From Schistocerca nitens (taxonomy: Eukaryota; Arthropoda; Insecta; Orthoptera; Acrididae), in contig NC_064621.1 of assembly GCF_023898315.1 (NCBI RefSeq), positions 532,291,383-532,355,382 of the forward strand: 64,000 bases of DNA. The letters are read 5' to 3'. The notes beneath the pieces were generated by a model. The model made no database searches and was not told the DNA's origin. It was given only the letters and a program-made list of their open reading frames with translations. This document shows positions 1 through 29,863 of this stretch, in pieces. The translations under genes were made by a program, and so were the position numbers. Numbering within the stretch: position 1 is the stretch's first letter; the number at the start of each line of letters is the position of its first letter.

Positions 1-1684
1 GCGACGAGAGAGAGAGAGAGAGGGGGGGCGACGAGAGAGAGAGAGGGGGGGGGGCGACGAGAGAGAGAGAGGGGGGGCGACGAGAGAGAGAGAGGGGGGG
101 CGACGAGAGAGAGAGAGGGGGGGCGACGAGAGAGAGAGGGGGGGGCGACGAGAGAGAGAGGGGGGGGCGACGAGAGAGAGAGGGGGGGGCGACGAGAGAG
201 AGAGGGGGGGGGCGACGAGAGAGAGAGAGGGGGGGACGAGAGAGAGAGAGGGGGGGCGACGAGAGAGAGAGAGGGGGGGGACGAGAGAGAGAGGGGGGGG
301 CGACGAGAGAGAGAGAGGGGGGGCGACGAGAGAGAGAGGGGGGGCGACGAGAGAGAGAGGGGGGGGACGAGAGAGAGAGGGGGGACGAGAGAGAGGGGGG
401 GCGACGAGAGAGAGAGAGGGGGGGGGGCGACGAGAGAGAGAGAGAGGGGGGGACGAGAGAGAGAGGGGGGGGACGAGAGAGAGAGAGGGGGGACGAGAGA
501 GAGAGAGGGGGGACGAGAGAGAGAGGGGGGGCGACGAGAGAGAGAGAGGAGGGGCGACGAGAGAGAGGGGGGGGCGACGAGAGAGAGGGGGGGACGAGAG
601 AGAGAGGGGGACGAGAGAGAGGGGGGGCGACGAGAGAGAGAGGGGGGGGGGCGACGAGAGAGAGAGGGGGGGCGACGAGAGAGAGAGAGAGGGGGGGCGA
701 CGAGAGAGAGAGAGGGGGGGGCGACGAGAGAGAGAGAGAGGGGGGGCGACGAGAGAGAGAGAGAGGGGGGGGCGACGAGAGAGAGAGAGAGGGGGGGCGA
801 CGAGAGAGAGAGAGAGGGGGGGGCGACGAGAGAGAGAGGGGGGGCGACGAGAGAGAGAGAGGGGGGGGCGACGAGAGAGAGAGGGGGGGGGGCGACGAGA
901 GAGAGAGAGAGAGGGGGGGCGACGAGAGAGAGAGAGAGAGGGGGGGCGACGAGAGAGAGAGAGGGGGGGCGACGAGAGAGAGAGAGGGGGGGGCGACGAG
1001 AGAGAGAGAGGGGGGGGGCGACGAGAGAGAGAGAGGGGGAGTGGCGACGAGATAGGGAGAGGGGGGGCGACGAGAGAGAGAGGGGGGGCGACGAGAGAGA
1101 GAGGGGGGGCGACGAGAGAGAGAGGGGGGCGACGAGAGAGAGAGGGGGGGCGACGAGAGAGAGAGGGGGGGCGACGAGAGAGAGAGGGGGGGCGACGAGA
1201 GAGAGAGGGGGGGCGACGAGAGAGAGAGGGGGGGCGACGAGAGAGAGAGGGGGGGCGACGAGAGAGAGAGGGGGGGCGACGAGAGAGAGAGGGGGGCGAC
1301 GAGAGAGAGAGGGGGGCGACGAGAGAGAGAGGGGGGGGGCGACGAGAGAGAGAGAGGGGGGGGGACGAGAGAGAGAGGGGGGCGACGAGAGAGAGAGGGG
1401 GGGCGACGAGAGAGAGAGGGGGGCGACGAGAGAGAGGGGGGCGACGAGAGAGAGGGGGGGGCGACGAGAGGGAGAGGGGGGGGCGACGAGAGGGAGAGGG
1501 GGGCGACGAGAGAGAGAGGGGGGCGACGAGAGAGAGAGGGGGGGGCGACGAGAGAGAGGGGGGGCGACAAGAGAGAGAGGGGGGCGACGAGAGAGAGAGG
1601 GGGGGCGACGAGAGAGGGGGGGCGACGAGAGAGAGGGGGGGGCGACGAGAGAGAGAGGGGGGCGACGAGAGAGAGAGGGGGGGC

Positions 1685-1738
<54 letters not shown>

Positions 1739-1805
1739 GGGCGACGAGAGAGCGGGGCGACGAGAGAGAGAGAGGGGGGGCGACGAGAGAGAGAGAGAGG
1801 GGGGC

Positions 1806-1882
<77 letters not shown>

Positions 1883-2023
1883 ACGAGAGAGAGAGAGAGG
1901 GGGGCGACGAGAGAGAGAGAGAGAGAGGGGGCGACGAGAGAGAGAGAGAGAGGGGCGACGAGAGAGAGAGAGAGAGAGGGGCGACGAGAGAGAGAGAGAG
2001 AGGGGCGACGAGAGAGAGAGAGA

Positions 2024-2064
<41 letters not shown>

Positions 2065-2090
2065 GCGACGAGAGAGAGAGAGAGAGGGGC

Positions 2091-2140
<50 letters not shown>

Positions 2141-2144
2141 GGGC

Positions 2145-2192
<48 letters not shown>

Positions 2193-2196
2193 GGGC

Positions 2197-2244
<48 letters not shown>

Positions 2245-2249
2245 GGGGC

Positions 2250-2289
<40 letters not shown>

Positions 2290-2364
2290 AGGGAGGGGGG
2301 GCGACGAGAGAGAGAGAGAGAGGGAGGGGGGGCGACGAGAGAGAGAGAGAGAGGGGGGGGCGAC

Positions 2365-2395
<31 letters not shown>

Positions 2396-3420
2396 CGACG
2401 AGAGAGAGAGAGAGAGGGGGGGCGACGAGAGAGAGAGAGAGAGGGGGGGGCGACGAGAGAGAGAGAGAGAGGGGCGACGAGAGAGAGAGAGAGGGGGGGG
2501 GGGCGACGAGAGAGAGAGAGAGGGGGGGGCGACGAGAGAGAGAGAGAGGGTGGGGCGACGAGAGAGAGAGAGAGAGGGGCGACGAGAGAGAGAGAGAGGG
2601 GCGACGAGAGAGAGAGAGAGAGGGGCGACGAGAGAGAGAGAGAGAGGGGCGACGAGAGAGAGAGAGAGAGGGGCGACGAGAGAGAGAGAGAGAGGGGCGA
2701 CGAGAGAGAGAGAGAGGGGCGACGAGAGAGAGAGAGAGGGGCGACGAGAGAGAGAGAGAGGGGCGACGAGAGAGAGAGAGAGGGGCGACGAGAGAGAGAG
2801 AGAGGGGCGACGAGAGAGAGAGAGAGGGGCGACGAGAGAGAGAGAGGGGGGCGACGAGAGAGAGAGAGGGGGGCGACGAGAGAGAGAGAGGGGGGCGACG
2901 AGAGAGAGAGAGGGGGGCGACGAGAGAGAGAGAGGGGGGCGACGAGAGAGAGAGAGAGAGGGGCGACGAGAGAGAGAGAGAGAGGGGCGACGAGAGAGAG
3001 AGAGAGAGGGGCGACGAGAGAGAGAGAGAGAGAGAGAGGGGCGACGCGACGAGAGAGAGAGAGGGGGGCGACGAGAGAGAGGGGGGGGCGACGAGAGAGA
3101 GAGGGGGGGGGCGACGAGAGAGAGAGAGAGGGGGCGACGAGAGAGAGAGAGGGGGCGACGAGAGAGAGAGAGAGAGGGGCGACGAGAGAGAGAGAGAGAG
3201 AGAGGGGTGACGAGAGAGAGAGAGAGAGGGGGGCGACGAGAGAGAGAGAGAGAGAGGGGCGACGAGAGAGAGAGAGGGGCGACGAGAGAGAGAGAGGGGC
3301 GACGAGAGAGAGAGAGGGGCGACGAGAGAGAGAGAGGGGCGACGAGAGAGAGATTGGGGTGACGAGAGAGAGAGAGGGGCGACGAGAGAGAGAGGGGCGA
3401 CGAGAGAGAGGGGAGGGGAC
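1..3420. repeat. Purine minisatellite: GA runs, G runs and a CGAC core
   Basis: About 3.4 kb of tandem units, each made of CGAC, then a (GA)n run, then a run of about 4-10 G. Unit length varies around 17-40 bp. In the left half G runs are long and GA runs short; from about 1690 to 2560 GA runs expand to 40 or more bases; to the right units regularise. Apart from the single C's the plus strand is almost free of pyrimidines, and each unit carries two CpG. The left end runs out of the window. The strand can form triplexes and has many G tracts. Open frames across it exist only because the strand has almost no T, so they are not genes. Confidence 0.95.
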
Positions 3421-3725
3421 CAGGACACTGCGAGGGGAGGAGACCAGAGGGGATGGGGACCAGGACACGGCGTTGGGAGGGGAGGGGAGGGGAGGGGAGG
3501 GGATGCGGGCCAGGACATGGCAAGGGGAGGGGACTGTGGCAGTCAGGGTTGGTGAAGGGGACAGACAGACACAGCGTGGGGAGGAGGAAACGGACATGGA
3601 AAGAGGAGCAACAGGAGGGGGAGAAGCAAATGGACAAGGCGAGAGGAGTGTGAGGAGCATAGGAGGAAACAGACACAGCGAGAGGAGGGGAGGAGAAAAT
3701 GGAATCGAGGGGAGGAGGGAATGAT
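3421..3725. repeat. Degenerate G/A-rich fringe of the minisatellite
   Basis: Still strongly purine-rich (repeated GGGGA, GAGGA words) but without the regular CGAC core and with increasing C and T. It grades into ordinary AT-rich DNA at about 3725. It looks like a mutated edge of the array. Confidence 0.6.
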
Positions 3726-4793
3726 CTCAAGCACAGGATCATAATCTATTGTAGTTGCTGAGAAAGCTTCTCCTTAACAGTAATTTTTAAGCAAGATATT
3801 CTATAGCTGTACTTATCACCACCACCGTCTTAACAGCAGTGCTTTCACGTACATGTTTCACATTTTCAAAGCTAGTGATATGTTCAGTATCTCCCTGCTG
3901 TATTTAATTGTCCATGATTCGACCCTTGCTCGGTTTTGGACAGGAACATTAGGATCTTTCTAATTGACTAACACACTAAAAAATGTATCAATGTAGCACC
4001 TTTGACCCTTTCCTTTAAGTACTTCAATGAAAAGCTTTGTTTTAACCTTGAGACTTGTAATCTAAATTTACACTAAAGCTCCTTACATGCATCATGCCTG
4101 AGGCAATTTGTAATCTGTGGCATTCAATTGTGGTGGCCCAATGAAGCATGGAATATGATATGCCACACTACCCAGGAAACACAGCTGCTAATGTTGTTGC
4201 TGTCAGATGTTTTGATTTATGAAGTTCAAACTCTGAATGTTCATTTTCAAGAAAATAATTTTTAAGAGTTGGAAACAAGGCTCTATTACATACTGAATCT
4301 GAAGTACAGGTGCCCCAATACCCAAGTTCTGAACTGGATCAGCGAAATGTTGAAATGTGTGCTGAACTTTTGTAGTACACAGAGGAAGAAGGAATGAAAA
4401 TAAGCTAATGCAGCAGTTGCAAGAATCACAGACCTGAAGTTTAATTGCCTTTCATGCTCAGTATAATCAGTAGACCTTGCTCTGTGCACTTTCCTTATGT
4501 CTCAACAATATTATGAAACAGACTTTACTCCTCACAATGTAGAGGAGACAGTGAGTTGCAAACAGAGACAATGAAAAGACTGCTATACATTTTAGCTTTT
4601 CACCAAAAGGCCTCCTTTTGAAGTAGAAAAGATGCACACATTCTCAAAACAACTAGCACACATATGACCACTGTCTCTGGCAGCTTAGACTGGCCACAAT
4701 GGTCAGAGACAATAGAGTGTGAGTGTTTGTGTGTTTTAACATAGGTTAGTTTATGGTTCACCATGAAATTACTCAATATAAAAGTTAACTTAC
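3726..4793. other. AT-rich non-coding stretch left of the last visible transporter exon
   Basis: No supported exon was found here for the missing C-terminus of the zinc transporter. Stretch 4530-4740 (beginning with a CTCACAATGTAGAGGAGACA word) has the feel of a dispersed repeat, but this was not verified. Confidence 0.4.
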
Positions 4794-23163
<18,370 letters not shown>

Positions 23164-23663
23164 GATTTATCTGCAAAAGAAGAAAAATAGGATTTACACA
23201 GCAGAAAATTGTGCACTGACAACACACAGAACACGAATGGTGTTCACGCCTATGTCTATGATTGCACTATTTCAACCGACGGCAGAATAACCAGCTAAAT
23301 CAAAGAAATACATGGTAACAAGAATACTGCTCAACAACATTCATCATAGCATTTTCACAAATGCACTAACGTAGACAACTGATAGTCGGAATCTGCAGTG
23401 GAAGCTCCAGGTTTGTAGCAGAATGATCAGATAAGCAGTTTACACACTGGCCTAGAATCGGCAATTGTCTCTTAACAGTATTTTCCACGACAGCACGGGG
23501 GTAATATTGAACACGATCATCTGTTACAGCAACGAGAAAAATGCGCCAGAACAAGACTGCGATGTCTGACACATCAGCTGCTGCGCGATGTACTCTGAGC
23601 ACAAACAGACGAATACATTACACAGTCGGCGAAGTTTATGAGAGATAAGCACAGACAGCTCAC

Positions 23664-23936
23664 CGTCTGATGTAACTGTCGACTAACGGCAGATGTTTAG
23701 AGCACTCTCCGCTGGAAGCCACAGGCAGCAGGCACTATTCGAGCTACTAGAGGAGGATGCGCGGCAGGCCGCAGTCGGTCATACTGGGGACTGCACGGTT
23801 TGTCCGTATAGCGCACGGCACCACAGCTCAGCTGCGGCGTTTGCACACGGCACACGGGTCGGCTCGCGCCTGTTCTCCGTCTTGCCTCCCGGAGCCGGCG
23901 CATTTCCGGACAGGGCGAGCCGTCAACCGCCCCCGT

Positions 23937-23969
<33 letters not shown>

Positions 23970-24170
23970 GCACGTATTGCCCCCACATTCAAAAGCAAAC
24001 GACGGCGCGGGGAGTGGGGGCGGCGGTGGACGGCTGGCGGAGGCGCGGGGAGGCCGGCGAAGGCCATCCACAAGGCTACTCGCTCCCACCACGGCCAGGT
24101 GCAGCGCGCGTCATCGCGTTCTTTCGAACTCGCTTCTGGAACCGCCAATGACTGAGGCAACCGTTGCGGC
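23664..24170 (-). promoter_or_regulatory. CpG-rich island: probable promoter and 5' non-coding exon of the zinc transporter
   Basis: GC- and CpG-dense block in an otherwise AT-rich region, with GCC-repeat runs near 23937-23966. It lies 0.5 kb upstream of the exon with the start codon. That exon needs an upstream non-coding exon; a good donor (GACG|GTGAGC, minus strand) sits at 23658-23667 at the edge of the island. The transcription start is not resolved. A divergent plus-strand transcript is possible. Confidence 0.65.
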
Positions 24171-24228
24171 GTGCTACATCAAGGTACATGCCCACATGGT
24201 TTTGATCCGATTCATATTGGCGCGCGCG

Positions 24229-24229
<1 letters not shown>

Positions 24230-24300
<71 letters not shown>
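24230..24300. repeat. Compound microsatellite (TC)n (AC)n
   Basis: TC repeat with one interruption at 24230-24268, then (AC)16 at 24269-24300, just upstream of the CpG island of the zinc transporter. Confidence 0.95.
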
Positions 24301-24302
<2 letters not shown>

Positions 24303-24679
24303 TTTTCAAGTCAAGGTTCCGGCAATCAATACATTAAATTACGCAGTCAGTAGCGGAATGAACTAGAAGGCTTCCTACGAATGAGAGTTTAGGTGGCTGA
24401 CCTTCCCACAGTTGTAAAAAATATGAAAACAAATGATAAGCGCCACTTTCGCTTTAGCGCTTTCCTTTGCTCTCTTCATGTGAGCTTCTCCGTTTCGACG
24501 TAACATTTCCCTTCTTCGAGTGCCACCGCTCTTTATGACCACTATTTCAACAAGAGGGGCTCCCACGGCCACGAGATTCCTTGTTAGTAATGACGTTGAT
24601 TTAGGTTAGCTTTGAAACTGTCTTTTTCTGTGACCTCCAACAACGCAACCACTGCCAGCAAATTGAGAGCAAAATCATA

Positions 24680-25931
24680 CGAGGGCTATTCAGAAAGTAG
24701 GGAACGTTTCCGTCTGACGCCCCAGGCGCGCGCCGATGGCGTATATTTTGGTAGCTCGGCAGCTCAGTCAGCATCCATCCGCGACAGCGGGAACGTCTCT
24801 GCGCGTCTGGTTTTTTCGATATTCGAATCTGAAATGTGCGCTGCAATCGAAAACCTCGCCACTTGTGAGGTGCGGTCTGTGATACGGTTTTTGTTGGCAA
24901 AAAACCTAAACCCTAGAGAAATTTATCGTGAACTGTGCGAAGTATACGGAAACACGTAATGAGTGAATGTTCTGTCCGGAAATGGTGCATTCGGTTTAAA
25001 AGAGTGGACGCCCGAGCATTCTGACTGACGATCTTGTCGCTAAAGTTGATGTAACAATTCGTGAAAACCGTCGCTTCACAATAACGGAGCTTTCGCTTTC
25101 TTTTCCACAAGTTTCACGGATTTTGCTGTTTGAACTTGTCACTCAAAAGCTAGGCTACCACAAATTTTGTGCACGATGGGTGCCCAAAATGCTTACAGAG
25201 CACCATAAATAACAGCAAAAGGGGCCAGCGTTGACATTTCTGGAGGCCTATCACAAACATGGTGATTCATTACTGGATCGAATCGTAACCGGTGACGAGA
25301 CTTGCGTGAAACAAGTCAATTGCGAGACAAAAACAAAATTACAGTCCATGGAGTGGGCGCACACAAGGTCCCTCCCCCCTCCCAAAAAAAAACCAAGAAA
25401 ATGTTTTCAAACCTTGTCAGCAAGGAAGTTGATGGCGACAGTGTTTTGGGATACGCAAGGCGTGCTTCTTATTGATTCTCTCTATCGTGGAGCAACCATA
25501 AATTCTTCCCAGTACTGTCAAACTTTGCACAGCCTTAGAATAGCAGTTCAAAACAAACGCCGAGGAAGCTGACGTCCAAAAGTTTTTTTTTTTTTTTTTT
25601 TTTGTTTTTTGCACGGCAATGCCCGACCTCACACGGAAAACCGCACTGAAGAACTCCTTAATTCATTCAAATGGGAAATTTTCCCTCATCCGCCCTACAG
25701 CCCCGATCTTGCACCAATTACTTCCACATGTTTCTCAAGATGAAGAACTGGCTTGCAACGCAGCGCTTTGATGACGACGCGGAACTCCAGGCGGGCGTGA
25801 CTCACTGGGTGAAGTATCAGGCGGCAGAATTTTACGACGAAGGTCTTTCAAAGCATGTCCACCGCTATGGTAAGTGCCTCGATGTGTTTGGTGACTATGT
25901 GGGAAAGTAGTATGTCAGTCGCTCTTTCAGA
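24680..25931 (+). mobile_element. Mariner element, decayed, cut at its right by a Tc1 element
   Basis: Starts after TA 24678-24679 with CGAGGGCTATTCAGAAAGTA. The transposase begins near 24831 (MCAAIENLATCEVRSVIRFL) and shows LLDRIVTGDET (first D), FWDTQGVLLIDSLYRGATIN and a C-terminal AAEFYDEGLSKHVHRYGKCL ending at 25910. Frame breaks, a poly-A patch (25386-25394) and a poly-T run (25579-25603) disrupt the middle. A Tc1-like element sits at 25936. No right terminal repeat was found beyond it, so the mariner is probably truncated as well as interrupted. Confidence 0.8.
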
Positions 25932-25935
25932 TGTA

Positions 25936-27357
25936 CACTCCTGGAAATGGAAAAAACAACACATTGACAACGGTGTGTCAGACCCACCATACTTGCTCCG
26001 GACACTGCGAGAGGGCTGTACAAGCAATGATCACACGCACGGCACAGCGGACACACCAGGAACCACGGTGTTGGCCGTCGAATGGCGCTAGCTGCGCAGA
26101 ATTTGTGCACCGCCGCCGTCAGTGTCAGCCAGTTTGCCGTGGCATACGAAGCTCCATCGCAGTCTTTAACACTGGTAGCATGCCGCGACAGCGTGGACGT
26201 GAACCGTATGTGCAGTTGACGGACTTTGAGCGAGGGCGTATAGTGGGCATGCGGGAGGCCGGGTGGACGTACCGCCGAATTGCTCAACACGTGGGGCGTG
26301 AGGTCTCCACAGTACATCGATGTTGTCGCCAGTGGTCGGCGGAAGGTGCACGTGCCCGTCGACCTGGGACCGGACCGCAGCGACGCACGGATGCACGCCA
26401 AGACCGTAGGATCCTACGCAGTGCCGTAGGGGACCGCACCGCCACTTCCCAGCAAATTAGGGACACTGTTGCTCCTGGGGTATCGGCGAGGACCATTCGC
26501 AACCGTCTCTATGAAGCTGGGCTACGGTCCCGCACACCGTTAGGCCGTCTTCCGCTCACGCCCCAACATCGTGCAGCCCGCCTCCAGTGGTGTCGCGACA
26601 GGCGTGAATGGAGGGACGAATGGAGACGTGTCGTCTTCAGCGATGAGAGTCGCTTCTGCCTTGGTGCCAATGATGGTCGTATGCGTGTTTGGCGCCGTGC
26701 AGGTGAGCGCCACAATCAGGACTGCATACGACCGAGGCACACAGGGCCAACACCCGGCATCATGGTGTGGGGAGCGATCTCCTACACTGGCCGTACACCA
26801 CTGGTGATCGTCGAGGGGACACTGAATAGTGCACGGTACATCCAAACCGTCATCGAACCCATCGTTCTACCATTCCTAGACCGGCAAGGGAACTTGCTGT
26901 TCCAACAGGACAATGCACGTCCGCATGTATCCCGTGCCACACAACGTGCTCTAGAAGGTGTAAGTCAACTACCCTGGCCAGCAAGATCTCCGGATCTGTC
27001 CCCCATTGAGCATGTTTGGGACTGGATGAAGCGTCGTCTCACGCGGTCTGCACGTCCAGCACGAACGCTGGTCCAACTGAGGCGCCAGGTGGAAATGGCA
27101 TGACAAGCCGTTCCACAGGACTACATCCAGCATCTCTACGATCGTCTCCATGGGAGAATAGCAGCCTGCATTGCTGCGAAAGGTGGATATACACTATACT
27201 AGTGCCGACATTGTGCATGCTCTGTTGCCTGTGTCTATTTGCCTGTGGTTCTGTCAGTGTGATCATGTGATGTATCTGACCCCAGGAATGTGTCAATAAA
27301 GTTTCCCCTTCCTGGGACAATGAATTCACGGTGTTCTTATTTCAATTTCCAGGAGTG
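25936..27357 (+). mobile_element. Tc1-like element, nearly intact
   Basis: 1422 bp between TA at 25934-25935 and 27358-27359. The inverted ends are CACTCCTGGAAATGGAAAAA and CACTCCTGGAAATTGAAATA, differing at a few positions. It carries one transposase frame and an AATAAAG near 27295. GC content is clearly higher than the surroundings, and ends and frame are almost clean, so it looks like a young insertion. Confidence 0.93.
26180..27202 (+). CDS. Tc1-like transposase, one premature stop
   Basis: Cut-and-paste DNA transposase. It is read from MPRQRGREPYVQLTDFERGR at 26180 (upstream codons lie in the element's leader). Helix-turn-helix parts are RIVGMREAGWTYRRIAQHVG and QIRDTVAPGVSARTIRNRLY. 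Catalytic motifs are FSDESRFCLG (D1), FQQDNARPHVS (D2) and ARSPDLSPIEHVWDWM (E). TGA at 27101-27103 stops it after 307 residues, where the frame reads VEMA. The same frame continues for 32 codons (QAVPQDYIQHLYDRLHGRIA onward) to TAG at 27200-27202, so a single base change probably created the stop. Between D2 and E there are 32 residues by direct count, where Tc1 has 34. Confidence 0.92.
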
Positions 27358-27359
27358 TA

Positions 27360-27777
27360 GAAGGCTCAGTCAACATCGATTCCCTGAAACTGATACCAGT
27401 GAATGAGGACATAATACATCGAAATAGTGCTCTTGGGTGGCGTTAGGAATTTCAGCACGTTGACGCAACATCCAGTAACTGCCACTATCGGGTTACCACA
27501 ACCAATGAGTTTAGCATCAATCACCGATGGACTCACAATGGCTTTACGTAACAGATAATAGAAAATTTGAGTATGATGAAAGAGTCTGTTTGAGTAAATC
27601 TTTTGCGACGTTTATGTGAGGGTTATCACATCTTTTCAAGGAAGTATAATTTTTAATTAAACCTGGCTGTTACAATTCTATCTGGAGGCAAGAAGGCTCT
27701 CAGAATTACCGGGCGACAGACCCCAAAAGTTGCCAGATCACGCAAGAATTTTATGGCGACGTCTTTTTGAGACCGTA
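27360..27777. other. No gene seen
   Basis: AT-rich DNA between the Tc1 element and a SINE. No terminal repeat of the upstream mariner was found here. Confidence 0.6.
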
Positions 27778-27787
27778 GGAACAAGTT

Positions 27788-27989
27788 CAAAAATGGTTCA
27801 AATGGCTCTGAGCACTATGGGACTCAACTGCTGAGGTCATAAGTCCCCTAGAACTTAGAACTACTTAAACCTAACTAACCTAAGGACATCACACACATCC
27901 ATGCCCGAGGCAGGATTCGAACCTGTGACCGTAGCGGTCTTGCGGTTCCAGACTGCAGCGCCTTTAACCGCACGGCCACTTCGGCCGGC
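27788..27989 (-). mobile_element. tRNA-derived SINE (family A), full length
   Basis: Direct repeats GGAACAAGTT at 27778-27787 and 27990-27999. On the minus strand it reads tRNA-like head (GCCGGCCGAAGTGGCCGTGC; B box GGTCACAGGTTCGAATCCTG), a middle part with GATGTCCTTAGGTTAGTTAG, and a tail with GACTTATGACCTCAGCAG ending in CCATTTTTG. The head resembles a class II (Leu/Ser-type) tRNA. Confidence 0.92.
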
Positions 27990-27999
27990 GGAACAAGTT

Positions 28000-29030
28000 T
28001 TCATATACTTTAGAGCATGTGGATCGACAATTACCAAGGAATGCAATTTTTCTCCTTTGGACAAGCATATTTTACGGGCAAAGACGCAAGTCTCTCACGC
28101 GAGATACACCAAGTTGCGCCACCAGAATCCTAGACCGCAAGCTGCACACATCACACATCAACAGACGGCCAACTGGGATGGGGCATAGCGCCACTAGCTA
28201 CATACATTTCCGATTGAGGGCAAAAAGTTTTGTGTCTGTTTGGACGTTTCAAGGGGCATCTGCTTGGTGGACAGTTTCGAGATAACGAGCGTGTAATAAC
28301 CCACAAAAAGACTGTTACGGAGATGATTTTGTGTCAAGAAATAAAGACGACTGCAGCGCAGTGAGCCCAATTGATGAAATACTTACACTTCAAACGAATT
28401 TACGTTTGTTATTCTTTAATGCTTATCATTAACGAGCTACGGCTGATTGTACTTTACCTTTGAGACAGATCTCTGTAAAATTTTGTCAACCTGTCAGGAA
28501 CTTCAGAAGCAATCGGACACACAAATTAGCACGCAGTGTCTCAGAATCGGTACCACTCGGTAAATCTGGAAGAAGTAACAAACATCAGAGCCGGCATCGG
28601 CGAGTTATGGCCGATCTACGCGAGTCTCTGTGACTGGGTTTGGTTGACAATGATGTCTCGTATCTACAGAGACTAACAAACCTTGAAGTAAATGTTGTTA
28701 TGGCGCACGCATGGGTTGTACGCTTTAAGGACGAACGAGGGCTTATTTAATATTAGTTATCAGTAACAAGTAAAACCGAGCTAAATCAGTCTTAGATCTA
28801 CTTCTTGACAATTTTTTTGCTGTCTGATGTTGATATTTGGCCTTGGCCGCCTGTTTCCCTCAGACGCAGTACACATTCGATAATTTTGCCGTTGGTTATC
28901 ACAGTTTAACAGTAATGCTGGTGGGGACAAATACGGTTCATTCAAATATTTGTAATTCTGCTACTCTGCGATAAGATTGTTACACTTCCAGATGAAAGGA
29001 TGCGGAGTCGACTTCTGAAACGTCCATCTC
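28000..29030. other. No gene seen
   Basis: Mixed-composition DNA left of the long palindrome. No coding or repeat signature was recognised. Confidence 0.5.
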
Positions 29031-29863
29031 CACGCCGACAGTGTTGACATATTTGGACAGACTGGTCGCTGCGGGTCGAGTGGTTTAGCTTGCCTTATAC
29101 CTGGAGTGAAAAACGGAACTGTGACTGATCAGGCCACTGCTCACACAATGCCCAAAACGCATGTAATACCTGTCTCATAGAGTCCTTCCTCTCCTATGAT
29201 CTGTGCCCCTGCAAGGGGAAACGTCTGATTTTCCTCGTCGTAGAATCAACCCCGCGAAAGTGACTGTGTCTATTTGTCGAACGCCAAACTGCCGGAGAAA
29301 TGCGGGCACGGAGGTAGGCAGACAGCAGGGTTTGCGGACACCACTTGTGCCAGGTAGTTTGGACACTCGCTCCGGGACGAGGGAAGGCCTCCTTCCAGCT
29401 GGTAGTGTCTCCATATCTCCGCTTTTAAGTTATATTGTCCGCGTCTTCCCTGACGCAACCAGCACATACAGGCCTCCATACACAGGCGGACGATTCCGCC
29501 GAGTGGAAGGCCTTCTCTCGTCCCAGAGACAAGTGCCCAAACCACCTGGCACAAGTGCTGTCCGCAAACCCTGCTGTCTGCATATCTCCGTGCCCACACT
29601 TCTCCGGTAGTTCGGCTTTCTCCAAATCGACAAAGACACTTCCGAGGGGTTGTTTCTTCAACGACTAAATGTACTGCAGAGGCGCGGGTCATAAGAAAGG
29701 AAAGCCTCTATGTGCCCGGTACTACAAGAACCTTGGGTATTGTGTGCGCAGTGGGCTGATCAGCCACAGTTCCATCGTTCACTCCGGGTATAAGGTGAGA
29801 TAGGCCACACGAATCGCAACAGCCAGTCTGTTCCGACCCGTTCGCTTGTGTGCAGGCGGCGTG
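29031..29863. repeat. Long imperfect palindrome, arms about 355 bp, 122-bp loop
   Basis: Left arm about 29031-29389, right arm about 29512-29863, pairing as reverse complements. The inner 100 bp are the closest (about 85% by eye, e.g. GCAGACAGCAGGGTTTGCGG on both arms); the outer parts about 70% (e.g. CACTGCTCACACAAT against CACTGCGCACACAAT). The arms end at GGAAGGCC on both sides of the loop. No transposase and no tRNA-like part was seen. Short open frames on the minus strand start like a LINE motif (SVFVDLEKA) but do not continue so. It could be a foldback element, two head-to-head repeat copies, or a hairpin RNA source. Confidence 0.75.

Noticed and set aside
2550..3362. 270-residue open frame rich in R, E and G in the minisatellite
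   Set aside because: The strand has almost no T, so stop codons cannot occur. The protein is a direct read-out of GA/G/CGAC units.
1..3420. CRISPR-like array
   Set aside because: The units have no unique spacers and vary only in the length of GA and G runs; it is a minisatellite in a eukaryotic genome.
23697..24366. Several long open frames on both strands in the CpG island
   Set aside because: High GC lowers stop frequency. The frames overlap each other, have no domain, and run into microsatellites (SLSLSL, HTHTHT stretches).
25931..26179. Upstream extension of the Tc1 transposase frame to the element's left end
   Set aside because: The extension starts in the terminal repeat and has no transposase features. 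MPRQRG at 26180 aligns with the expected N-terminus.
29425..29661. Coding LINE fragment (SVFVDLEKA) in the palindrome
   Set aside because: The resemblance to an RT motif stops after nine residues and the other arm does not preserve a frame.
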